A stretch of 14,630 bases of DNA, from assembly GCA_040902705.1 (NCBI GenBank), contig JBBDWT010000190.1, positions 1 to 14,630 of the forward strand, in the 5' to 3' direction. The notes under the pieces were generated by a model, which saw nothing but the letters and a program-made list of their open reading frames with translations, was not told where the DNA came from and did not search any database. A program made the position numbers and the translations under genes. The DNA is from DATBSK01 sp040902705 (lineage in GTDB: Bacteria; Actinomycetota; Acidimicrobiia; IMCC26256; PALSA-555). Of the stretch, positions 5,370 through 10,550 are shown one piece after another. The number at the start of each line of letters is the position of its first letter. Position 1 is the first letter of the stretch.

Positions 5370-5936
5370 CTAGCGACGGCGCTTCGCAGTGCGCCGCGTG
5401 GCGGGCTTGCGCGCCGCCGTGCGCTTCTTCGTCGCCTTCTTGACCGTGCGCCGCTTGGCGGGCTTGCGCGCCGCCGTGCGCTTCTTGGTCGCACGCTTCT
5501 TGGTCGCACGCTTCTTGGCGGGCTTGCGCGCCGCCGTGCGCTTCTTGGTCGTACGACGCGTCGCCTTCTTCGCGGTCCGCTTCTTCGCGGCCTTCTTCNN
5601 NNNNNNNNNNNNNNNNNNNNNNNNNNNNNNNNNNNNNNNNNNNNNNNNNNNNNNNNNNNNNNNNNNNNNNNNNNNNNNNNNNNNNNNNNNNNNNNNNNCG
5701 GTCCGCTTCTTGGCCGGACGCTTCTTCGCGGCCTTCTTCACGGTCCGCTTCTTCGTCGCCTTCTTCGCCGGCTTCGGCGCAACTGGAGCAGGCGCAGGAG
5801 CCCAAGGGGTCACGGGCGGCGGAGACGGGGCGGCCGGGGGTGCCGGCTGCCACGACGGCGGTGACAGAGGTCGGCTCGCGGGTGGCGTCTTCGGCCCACC
5901 GCCGAGCGGTGGGTTGGGCGGCCAGGTCGATGACAT
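5370..5936 (-). CDS. Histone H1-like, Pro-rich plus Lys/Arg/Ala-rich nucleoid protein (interrupted by assembly gap)
   Basis: This is probably a DNA-binding, nucleoid-associated protein. Residues 1 to about 56 are proline-rich and uncharged (MSSTWPPNPPLGGG, PAPPAAPSPPPVTP). The rest is an extremely basic tail of repeated blocks such as KKRTAARKPAK, KKRTVKKAAKK and KKATRRTTKKRT, like eukaryotic histone H1 tails and the C-terminal tail of mycobacterial HupB. No HU-fold domain is present. One hundred N at 5599-5698 fall inside the tail, so true length and frame across the gap are unknown, though both sides read in the same frame as laid out. The ATG at 5936 has an AAGGGAG ribosome site seven bases upstream, which rules out longer forms running into the ErpA gene. 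Binding is likely charge-based; the specific role is unknown. Confidence 0.8.
   Translation of the reverse strand: MSSTWPPNPPLGGGPKTPPASRPLSPPSWQPAPPAAPSPPPVTPWAPAPAPVAPKPAKKATKKRTVKKAAKKRPAKKRTXXXXXXXXXXXXXXXXXXXXXXXXXXXXXXXXXXKKAAKKRTAKKATRRTTKKRTAARKPAKKRATKKRATKKRTAARKPAKRRTVKKATKKRTAARKPATRRTAKRRR
5401..5546 (-). repeat. Internal tandem-like repeats in the H1-like gene
   Basis: A 29-base block beginning GCGGGCTTGCGCGCCGCCGT occurs three times, at 5401-5429, 5458-5486 and 5518-5546, spaced 57 and 60 bases apart. Each encodes KKRTAARKPA on the minus strand. Shorter CTTCTTGGTCGCACG units repeat between them. The array continues toward the N gap and probably caused it. Confidence 0.85.
5599..5698. 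other. Assembly gap of exactly 100 N
   Basis: One hundred consecutive N are the conventional placeholder for a gap of unknown size. The gap sits inside the repetitive coding region of the H1-like gene, where short-read assemblers commonly break. The distance and the reading frame across it should not be trusted. Confidence 0.97.
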
Positions 5937-5961
5937 TGAGTCGCTCCCTTCGCGAATGTGC

Positions 5962-5979
5962 GCCGCGCCTGAGCGCGGC
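5962..5979 (-). terminator. Short GC hairpin between the erpA and H1-like genes
   Basis: GCCGCGC (5962-5968) pairs with GCGCGGC (5973-5979) around CTGA. On the minus strand it follows erpA by about 80 bases and precedes the H1-like start by about 25 bases. It could be a terminator of erpA or a leader hairpin of the H1-like mRNA. No T-run follows. Confidence 0.35.
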
Positions 5980-5983
5980 TTCA

Positions 5984-5989
5984 AGCGTA
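5984..5989 (-). promoter_or_regulatory. Possible -10 box for the H1-like gene
   Basis: On the minus strand TACGCT (TAnnnT form) lies at the end of an AT-richer patch (GTTTTTCG). It is 47 bases before the ATG, and the hairpin at 5962-5979 would fall in the leader. The best -35 match 18 bases upstream (CTGTCG) is weak. Confidence 0.3.
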
Positions 5990-6061
5990 ACGAAAAACGC
6001 GGATGAGCGACAGAGACTCGGGACGAGGAATCACCAGCGCGCGGTGCAGGTGCAGCCGCCG

Positions 6062-6424
6062 CTACGAGAACGACTGGCCGCAGCCACAGCTGCGTTCCGC
6101 GTTCGGGTTGTTGATCGCGAACCCGGCGCCCTGGAGACCGTCCTTGTAGTCGAGCTGCCCACCCTTGAGGTGCTGCTGGCTCGCGGGATCGACGACGACC
6201 TTCACGCCGCCGTGCTCGACCTGTGCGTCGTCGGACGCGATCTCCGTGTCGAAGAACATCTCGTAGCTGAAGCCGGAGCACCCACCGGGGCGCACGGCGA
6301 CTCGCAGCACGAGCTCGTCCTCGCCGCCTTCGGCCGCGATGAGGCCGGAGATCTTCGCCGCGGCCGCGTCACTCAAGGTGAAGGTGAAGACATGGCTCGC
6401 ATCGGTGACGGTGAACATCGACAT
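6062..6424 (-). CDS. erpA: A-type iron-sulfur carrier, ErpA/HesB family
   Basis: This 120-residue cytoplasmic A-type carrier would receive Fe-S clusters and pass them to target enzymes. The three family cysteines are present: C49 in RPGGCSGFSYEM, and C113 and C115 in the C-terminal SCGCGQSFS. GFAINNPNAE is also typical. Length is normal for the family (about 105-120). The start is the ATG at 6424-6422, with AGAGG five bases upstream; a second ATG lies two codons inside, and longer readings into the regulator gene have no support. It lies 29 bases downstream of a SufR-like regulator on the same strand, so the two probably form an operon. ErpA and IscA/SufA cannot be told apart firmly from sequence alone; the ErpA label follows the usual actinobacterial single-copy protein. 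Confidence 0.93.
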   Translation of the reverse strand: MSMFTVTDASHVFTFTLSDAAAAKISGLIAAEGGEDELVLRVAVRPGGCSGFSYEMFFDTEIASDDAQVEHGGVKVVVDPASQQHLKGGQLDYKDGLQGAGFAINNPNAERSCGCGQSFS

Positions 6425-6453
6425 ATTCGCCTCTTCGTGTCTCGAGAGCTCGA

Positions 6454-7122
6454 TCAGCTGCCGGGCTCGCCGACAGCCACGGTCACATGGCATGGCTCTG
6501 GGTCGTACAACGTCGCGAACTCCGCGACACTTCCCTCGCCGGCCTGGTCGACCACACCTTCGCACAGGCCTCGGTGGAGGTTGCACACGAGCTCGGGATA
6601 CGCCTCGGCGAGCTCGCGGAACGGGCAGTGGAGGAACTCGATCCGCGTGCTGCCTTCGGACGTGCCGTCGCCGGGCTCGACCGCGGGCTCGAAGCCGAGC
6701 GCGTGGAGCTCCTGCTCGAGGGCATCGAGACAGCTGCTCGAGCGGGTGCGTCGACCGACCTCGAGGCCCCATGCCCGGCCGGCGTCGGCGGCATCCGCGG
6801 GATCCGCCCCGACCCGCTCGGCGAGCGAGGCGAGCAGACCAGCGAGGAGCGCGTGGGCGGGCGGGTCGAAGCCCACCCCCGGCGCTCCGTCGGCGAGGAA
6901 GTAGAGGTGCAGGGGACGACCCACGGTGCCGCGGTGGACCGCTTCGACATCGACGATCCCGACCTCCCGGAGCCGCTCGAGGTGGAGCCGGATCGTGTTG
7001 GCGTGGACACCCAGCCGGTCGGCCAGATCCTGGGCCGAGAGGGGCCGAGTCGACGTGGAGAGCTCGCGATAGACGGCGAAGCGCGTCTCGTCGGCGAGGG
7101 CTTTCAGGACCGGCAGCTGCAC
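6454..7122 (-). CDS. SufR-like winged-helix regulator with candidate Fe-S or metal cysteines
   Basis: This 222-residue protein has an ArsR/DeoR-like winged helix at about 1-80 (LKALADETRFAVYRELS, LSAQDLADRLGVHANTIRLH, and a wing with GTVGRP). Its C-terminal half resembles SufR, the repressor of Fe-S assembly genes that senses its own cluster. Candidate ligands are C166, C180, C187 and C211 (LHCPF, ELVCNLHRGLCEG, PEPCHV). The spacings are x13, x6 and x23, not the exact SufR set. It begins with a GTG at 7122, the first possible start after an in-frame TAG, six bases after a TAGCGT -10 box, so the mRNA is probably leaderless. It precedes erpA and diverges from mrp, fitting control of both. It could instead belong to a related cysteine-rich family with another ligand. 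Confidence 0.82.
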   Translation of the reverse strand: MQLPVLKALADETRFAVYRELSTSTRPLSAQDLADRLGVHANTIRLHLERLREVGIVDVEAVHRGTVGRPLHLYFLADGAPGVGFDPPAHALLAGLLASLAERVGADPADAADAGRAWGLEVGRRTRSSSCLDALEQELHALGFEPAVEPGDGTSEGSTRIEFLHCPFRELAEAYPELVCNLHRGLCEGVVDQAGEGSVAEFATLYDPEPCHVTVAVGEPGS

Positions 7123-7128
7123 CCCATG

Positions 7129-7157
7129 ACGCTACCGAGAACGCGACATATTTTCAA
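7129..7157 (-). promoter_or_regulatory. Leaderless promoter of the SufR-like gene
   Basis: On the minus strand TTGAAA (7157-7152; 5 of 6 with TTGACA), a 17-base spacer, and TAGCGT (7134-7129) form a near-ideal sigma-A promoter. Six bases separate the -10 box from the GTG, so transcription should start on or next to the start codon. The -35 sits in an AT-rich patch (about 7147-7176), which also holds the presumed mrp promoter, so one bound repressor could affect both. Confidence 0.7.
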
Positions 7158-7163
7158 GGTTGG

Positions 7164-7169
7164 TATTGT
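7164..7169 (+). promoter_or_regulatory. Possible -10 box for mrp
   Basis: TATTGT, four of six matches to TATAAT, lies eight bases before an in-frame GTG and 11 before the ATG at 7181. Transcription would start close to the start codon. No convincing -35 is seen. Confidence 0.4.
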
Positions 7170-7180
7170 TTTTCCCAGTG

Positions 7181-8434
7181 ATGACCAGCCCCGTGCAGCA
7201 TCCCGACCCGAACGACCCGGGCGCGGCCGTCCACGCCCCTGAAGTCGGGCCGGTGCCCACCATCGACGATGTCCGACAGGCACTGGGCGGCGTCATCGAC
7301 CCGGAGTTGAAGGTCAGCATCACCGAGCTCGGGATGGTCGACGACGTGGCGATCACCCCCGACGGGCACGTGGCGGTGCGGGTCGCCCTCACCACCGCGG
7401 GCTGCCCGCTCCGCGGTCAGATCTCACGGGAGGTCGAGTCGAAGGTGCGGGGCCTCCGGGGCGTCGCCTCAGTTTCGGTCGACTACTCCGAGATGAACAA
7501 GGAGCAGAAGGCCGCGGCGATGGCGCGCGCCCGCTTCCAGGCGCGCGAAGACGCCGCGCCGACCGAGGTCTCGGCCACCACCAGAGTCCTCGCGGTCGCG
7601 AGCGGCAAGGGTGGCGTGGGCAAGTCCTCGGTGACGGTGAACCTCGCCGCCGCACTCGCAGCACGGGGCCTGCGCGTCGGCGTGCTCGACGCCGACATCT
7701 GGGGATTCAGCGTGCCGCGCATGCTGGGCATCGACGAGCGTCTCGGTGGCGCCGAAGGAAAGATCCATCCCCACGTGCTCCCGGTGCCGAACCGCCTCGA
7801 CCCGTCGGCCCCCGACGGAGCGCTGCACGTGGTCTCGATGGGCTTCCTCGTCGACGACGAGGGCACCGCGCTCATGTGGCGTGGGCTCGTGCTCACGAAG
7901 GCGTTGGAGCAGTTCCTGACCGACGTGCGGTGGGGCGAGCTCGACTACCTGCTGATCGACATGCCCCCGGGGACCGGCGACATCCAGATGGGCCTCGCGC
8001 GCATGCTGCCGCAGGCCGAGATGTTGGTCGTCACGACCCCCGGTCTCGCCGCGCAGCGCGTCGCCGCTCGGGTCGGCGACATGGCGCGGCGCTCGTTCAT
8101 GAAGATCGCCGGTGTCGTCGAGAACATGACCGCGTTCGTCACGCCCAGCGGTGAGCGCTTCCCGATCTTCGGATCGGGTGGTGGCACCGCGCTCGCTCGT
8201 GACATCGACGCACCGCTCCTCGCGCGGATCCCGATCGAGCCCGAGGTGGCCAGCGGGGGCGACGACGGCACGCCCGTCGTGTTGCGTACCCCGGACAGCC
8301 CGGCGGGCCAGGCGTTCCGCGAGCTCGCGGCGCGCGTCGTCGACGACGTCCTCCCGCCGATCGAGATGGCCGGCTGCACCGCGCGCATCCTCGAGATGGC
8401 GGCCGACCTCGCCTCCGAGCCCGCCTCCCCCTGA
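7181..8434 (+). CDS. mrp: Mrp/NBP35-type Fe-S carrier P-loop ATPase with N-terminal MIP18 (DUF59) domain
   Basis: This 417-residue cytoplasmic ATPase of the MinD/Mrp class is thought to bind and deliver Fe-S clusters. A MIP18/DUF59 domain spans about 27-100 (GGVIDPELKVSITELGMV, with C75 in TTAGCP). The ATPase follows from about 135, with deviant Walker A SGKGGVGKSS (141-150), DADIWG (170-175) and LIDMPPGTGD. Many Mrp proteins have a CxxC cluster site after the ENM motif; here the stretch ENMTAFVTPSGERF (from residue 314) has no cysteine. From memory this loss is shared by other actinobacterial Mrp proteins. The ATG at 7181 directly follows an in-frame GTG (7178), which could be the true leaderless start. 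It diverges from the SufR-like/erpA pair and faces the MBL gene across a 23-bp gap. Confidence 0.94.
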   Translation: MTSPVQHPDPNDPGAAVHAPEVGPVPTIDDVRQALGGVIDPELKVSITELGMVDDVAITPDGHVAVRVALTTAGCPLRGQISREVESKVRGLRGVASVSVDYSEMNKEQKAAAMARARFQAREDAAPTEVSATTRVLAVASGKGGVGKSSVTVNLAAALAARGLRVGVLDADIWGFSVPRMLGIDERLGGAEGKIHPHVLPVPNRLDPSAPDGALHVVSMGFLVDDEGTALMWRGLVLTKALEQFLTDVRWGELDYLLIDMPPGTGDIQMGLARMLPQAEMLVVTTPGLAAQRVAARVGDMARRSFMKIAGVVENMTAFVTPSGERFPIFGSGGGTALARDIDAPLLARIPIEPEVASGGDDGTPVVLRTPDSPAGQAFRELAARVVDDVLPPIEMAGCTARILEMAADLASEPASP

Positions 8435-8462
8435 TCCGACGCCACGCGTGATTGGGATCAGG
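8430..8462. terminator. Inverted repeat covering both stop codons of convergent mrp and MBL genes
   Basis: CCTGATCC (8430-8437) and GGATCAGG (8455-8462) are perfect arms around 17 bases, which themselves include the palindrome CACGCGTG (8443-8450). The mrp TGA and the facing gene's TGA lie at mirror-image places inside the arms. This is the only structure in the 23-bp gap, so it is a candidate two-way terminator without a T-tract. Confidence 0.5.
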
Positions 8463-9300
8463 CGGGGGTCCAGGCGGCGCGGGCCGAGGCGCCGGTGACC
8501 TTGCCCTCGGCCTTCAGCCGCACGAGGTGCGCGTGGACCTGCCAGCCGGCCGCGTCGACGAGCTCAGGCGGGAGGTCCTGCCCGCCGTAGAGCGCCGCCA
8601 CGATGTCGCCGATCTTCGCCGGGCCCTCCTTCTTCACGAACCGGAGGATCTGCTGCTCGCGCTGACGGCGGTGCGCGAGGTACTCGTCGATGCGGGCGCG
8701 TGGCTCTTCGATCACATCGCCGTGCCCCGGCGCGATCCGGCTCACGCGCAGCTTGCGGAGCCGCTGCAGGGAGTCGAGGTACGCGGTCATGTCCCCACCC
8801 CGCTTGGGGCTCACGACCGACCACGTGCCCTCGAGCACGGTGTCGCCGGTGAAGAGCACGCGCTCCTCCTCGAGGAGGAAGCACAGGTGGTTCGGCGCGT
8901 GCCCGGGAGTGTGGAGCACCTCGAGGCCGAACTCCGTGCCTTCGATGGTGTCGCCCTCGCCGATGACCCGGTCGGGGACGATGTCGCAGTCCTTGTCGAG
9001 GTGCTTGCCGAAGGCGAGCACCTCCGCTCCTGTCGCCTTGACCAGGCGAGCGGTGCCGGGCGAGTGATCGGGATGCGTGTGCGTGAGCACGACCCAGCGA
9101 ACCCGCTCCTTCATCGATCCGCCGACGATGGCGTCGATGTGGCCCTTGTCGTCCGGCCCGGGGTCGATCACCGCGACCTCGTCGATGCCGACGAGGTAGC
9201 TGTTCGTGCCCGGGCCGGTGAACGGTCCGGGGTTCGGCGCGACGACCCGCCGGACGAGCGGCGACAGCGCGCTCGGGACCCCCGGGGTCATGTCGGGCAT
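8458..9300 (-). CDS. MBL-fold metallo-hydrolase, LACTB2-like, with C-terminal winged helix
   Basis: This 280-residue cytoplasmic metallo-beta-lactamase-fold hydrolase probably binds two zinc ions. Ligands are visible: HTHPDH (74-79), H134 in HTPGHAPNH, D153 in LFTGDTVLEG and H193 in APGHGD. GPFTGPGTNSYLVG near the N-terminus and a C-terminal helical region (about 205-275, RQREQQILRFV to LVRLKAEGKV) match the LACTB2-like subgroup, some of which are nucleases. The substrate here is unknown. The ATG at 9300 overlaps the upstream Nudix stop as TGATG, so translation is coupled and the two are one operon. M. tuberculosis Rv3677c, which lies near an ArsA-like pair and whiB4, appears to belong to this family. 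Confidence 0.9.
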   Translation of the reverse strand: MPDMTPGVPSALSPLVRRVVAPNPGPFTGPGTNSYLVGIDEVAVIDPGPDDKGHIDAIVGGSMKERVRWVVLTHTHPDHSPGTARLVKATGAEVLAFGKHLDKDCDIVPDRVIGEGDTIEGTEFGLEVLHTPGHAPNHLCFLLEEERVLFTGDTVLEGTWSVVSPKRGGDMTAYLDSLQRLRKLRVSRIAPGHGDVIEEPRARIDEYLAHRRQREQQILRFVKKEGPAKIGDIVAALYGGQDLPPELVDAAGWQVHAHLVRLKAEGKVTGASARAAWTPA

Positions 9301-10160
9301 CAGCCGGCCTCGCGTGCCGGTCGACGGTGCGCCGTCGTCGAGTGCGCGATCGCGTCGGCGCGGCGATCGTCGAGACCGTCCTCGTCACCCGGGAGTCGGA
9401 CCTGCCACGCGCGCACATGCTCGACCTGGGCCAGCGCGTGCTCGGGCTCGCTCCACGAGTCGTCCACCGCGGCGAACAGGCGCTCCGTCGAGTCGAACCG
9501 TGAGAGCGCCTCGAGGCTCCGGTACGTCGGGTAGATCAGCTCGAGCTCCTGGCCCCGGGCCTGCTCGAGCGCGTCCGCGGGACGCACCCAGGTCGAAGCG
9601 ATGGTCTCGGTGTCGTCGTGCGAGTACTCGTGCCCGACCGGCGCCGGCGCGAGGAAGAACCACGTGTCGTAGCGGCGCGGTGCCGGGCTCGGCGTGATCC
9701 AGTGGCCGAAGACCCGCAGCGGCGCCGCGTCGAGCACCAGACCCGCACCGCGGACGACGTCGGCAAACGCGAGCGTGCCGGCCGCGACCTCGGGCCGCAC
9801 CGGTGCCAGCCGGGCGACGGTCTCGGGAGACGCGACGTCGCCGCTCACCGCGTCGCGGGCGAGCAGGACACCCGCCTCCTCGAACGACTCACGGATTGCC
9901 GCCACCCAGAACCCGAGCCCTCCGTCGGGCCGACCGAGGCGTGCGCCGGCGACGTCGTCGTCGATCCCTTCGACGAGCGAGACCATCGCCTCACCGCGAT
10001 CTGCGGCGTCGACCGCCCCGCCGGGAAAGACGTACGCGCCCGCGACGAACACCGACGAGAGGTTGCGGCGAAGCATGAAGACCTCGATGCCGCCCGACCC
10101 GGAGCGGGTCTCGTCGGCGTCGCGGACCAGCATCACGGTGGCCGCGTCGCGGGGCTCCAC
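9300..10160 (-). CDS. Nudix hydrolase, NUDT19/CoA-pyrophosphatase-like
   Basis: This 286-residue Nudix-fold protein would split a nucleoside diphosphate linked to another group, possibly coenzyme A or an acyl-CoA. The Nudix box is extended: FPGGAVDAADRGE (45-57) is separated by about 32 residues from AAIRESFEEAGVLL (87-100), which carries the metal-binding RESFEE. A long insertion at this place is known in the NUDT19 subgroup. RYDTWFFLA and a downstream helical region (about 190-235) are further family-like stretches. The GTG at 10160 lies six bases after a TAGACT box, indicating a leaderless mRNA. The stop overlaps the MBL start. The CoA-related activity is an inference from the subgroup. 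Confidence 0.85.
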   Translation of the reverse strand: MEPRDAATVMLVRDADETRSGSGGIEVFMLRRNLSSVFVAGAYVFPGGAVDAADRGEAMVSLVEGIDDDVAGARLGRPDGGLGFWVAAIRESFEEAGVLLARDAVSGDVASPETVARLAPVRPEVAAGTLAFADVVRGAGLVLDAAPLRVFGHWITPSPAPRRYDTWFFLAPAPVGHEYSHDDTETIASTWVRPADALEQARGQELELIYPTYRSLEALSRFDSTERLFAAVDDSWSEPEHALAQVEHVRAWQVRLPGDEDGLDDRRADAIAHSTTAHRRPAREAG

Positions 10161-10166
10161 CGCGCC

Positions 10167-10172
10167 AGTCTA
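10167..10172 (-). promoter_or_regulatory. -10 box of a leaderless promoter for the Nudix-MBL operon
   Basis: On the minus strand TAGACT (TAnnnT form) is followed by six bases and then the GTG start. This is the same layout as TAGCGT-6-GTG upstream of the SufR-like gene. No -35 match is seen; the expected place overlaps the hairpin at 10176-10202. Confidence 0.5.
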
Positions 10173-10175
10173 CGG

Positions 10176-10202
10176 GGACCCCCCCGAATTCGGTGGGGGT
10201 TC
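10176..10202 (-). terminator. Hairpin between whiB and the Nudix gene: probable terminator
   Basis: A C-rich arm and a G-rich arm pair over nine bases (ACCCCC plus CCG against CGG plus GGGGGT) with T10194 bulged and an AATT loop at 10187-10190. It begins about 25 bases after the WhiB stop on the minus strand and just upstream of the Nudix -10 box. It therefore probably separates the two transcription units. Confidence 0.5.
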
Positions 10203-10227
10203 GCGACGGCGAGCGAGGGCCTGGACG

Positions 10228-10485
10228 TCAGGCGGGTTCGAGCAGGTGCTTGCGCTCGGACTCGTTCAGCCCGCCCCAGATGCCGTGGGGCTCGCGGATC
10301 CTGAGCGCATAGCCCAGGCACTGGGCCTGCACGCCGCACTCGCGGCAGATCCGCTTCGCCCGCGCCTCGCGCGCGTCACGATCGCCCTTCGCCTCCGGCA
10401 CGGTGGGCGCGAAGAAGAGCACCGACTCCGGACCTCGGCACGCAGCCTTGCGCTGCCAGGTGTCGTCCACGGTCGGAAGGGCCAC
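10228..10485 (-). CDS. WhiB-family iron-sulfur transcription factor
   Basis: This 85-residue WhiB-like protein is unique to actinobacteria and some of their phages. These proteins bind a [4Fe-4S] cluster through four cysteines and act with the main sigma factor or as redox sensors. The ligands are C16 (AACRG), C47, C50 (ICREC) and C56 (QAQCLGYAL). The GIWGG turn (68-72) and the basic ESERKHLL tail (75-82) are also present. The start chosen is GTG at 10485, because a strong purine-rich ribosome site (AAGGGGGGAGAC) lies directly before it and the length then fits the family. An ATG at 10530 would add 15 residues but has no ribosome site. Nearby ArsA-like ATPases recall whiB4/wblA neighbourhoods, but the sequence does not look specifically like WhiB4, so no subgroup is named. 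Confidence 0.93.
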   Translation of the reverse strand: MALPTVDDTWQRKAACRGPESVLFFAPTVPEAKGDRDAREARAKRICRECGVQAQCLGYALRIREPHGIWGGLNESERKHLLEPA

Positions 10486-10550
10486 GTCTCCCCCCTTGTG
10501 GTCCGTGCATCTCGATCTCGCGCGGAACATACCGCCGCGGTCGATGGGCC

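Noticed and set aside
5401..5546. Regular repeats considered as a CRISPR array
   Set aside because: The spacers are themselves repetitive and coding, the frame is kept, and units code for KKRTAARKPA; this is a protein repeat.
5389..6006. Plus-strand open frame across the H1-like repeats
   Set aside because: It is the antisense of the Lys/Arg repeats (giving Phe/Leu/Arg-rich text); the minus-strand gene has a ribosome site and sensible composition.
6424..6772. N-terminal extension of the ErpA protein
   Set aside because: It overlaps the SufR-like gene in another frame; the ATG at 6424 has a well-spaced ribosome site and gives the normal family length.
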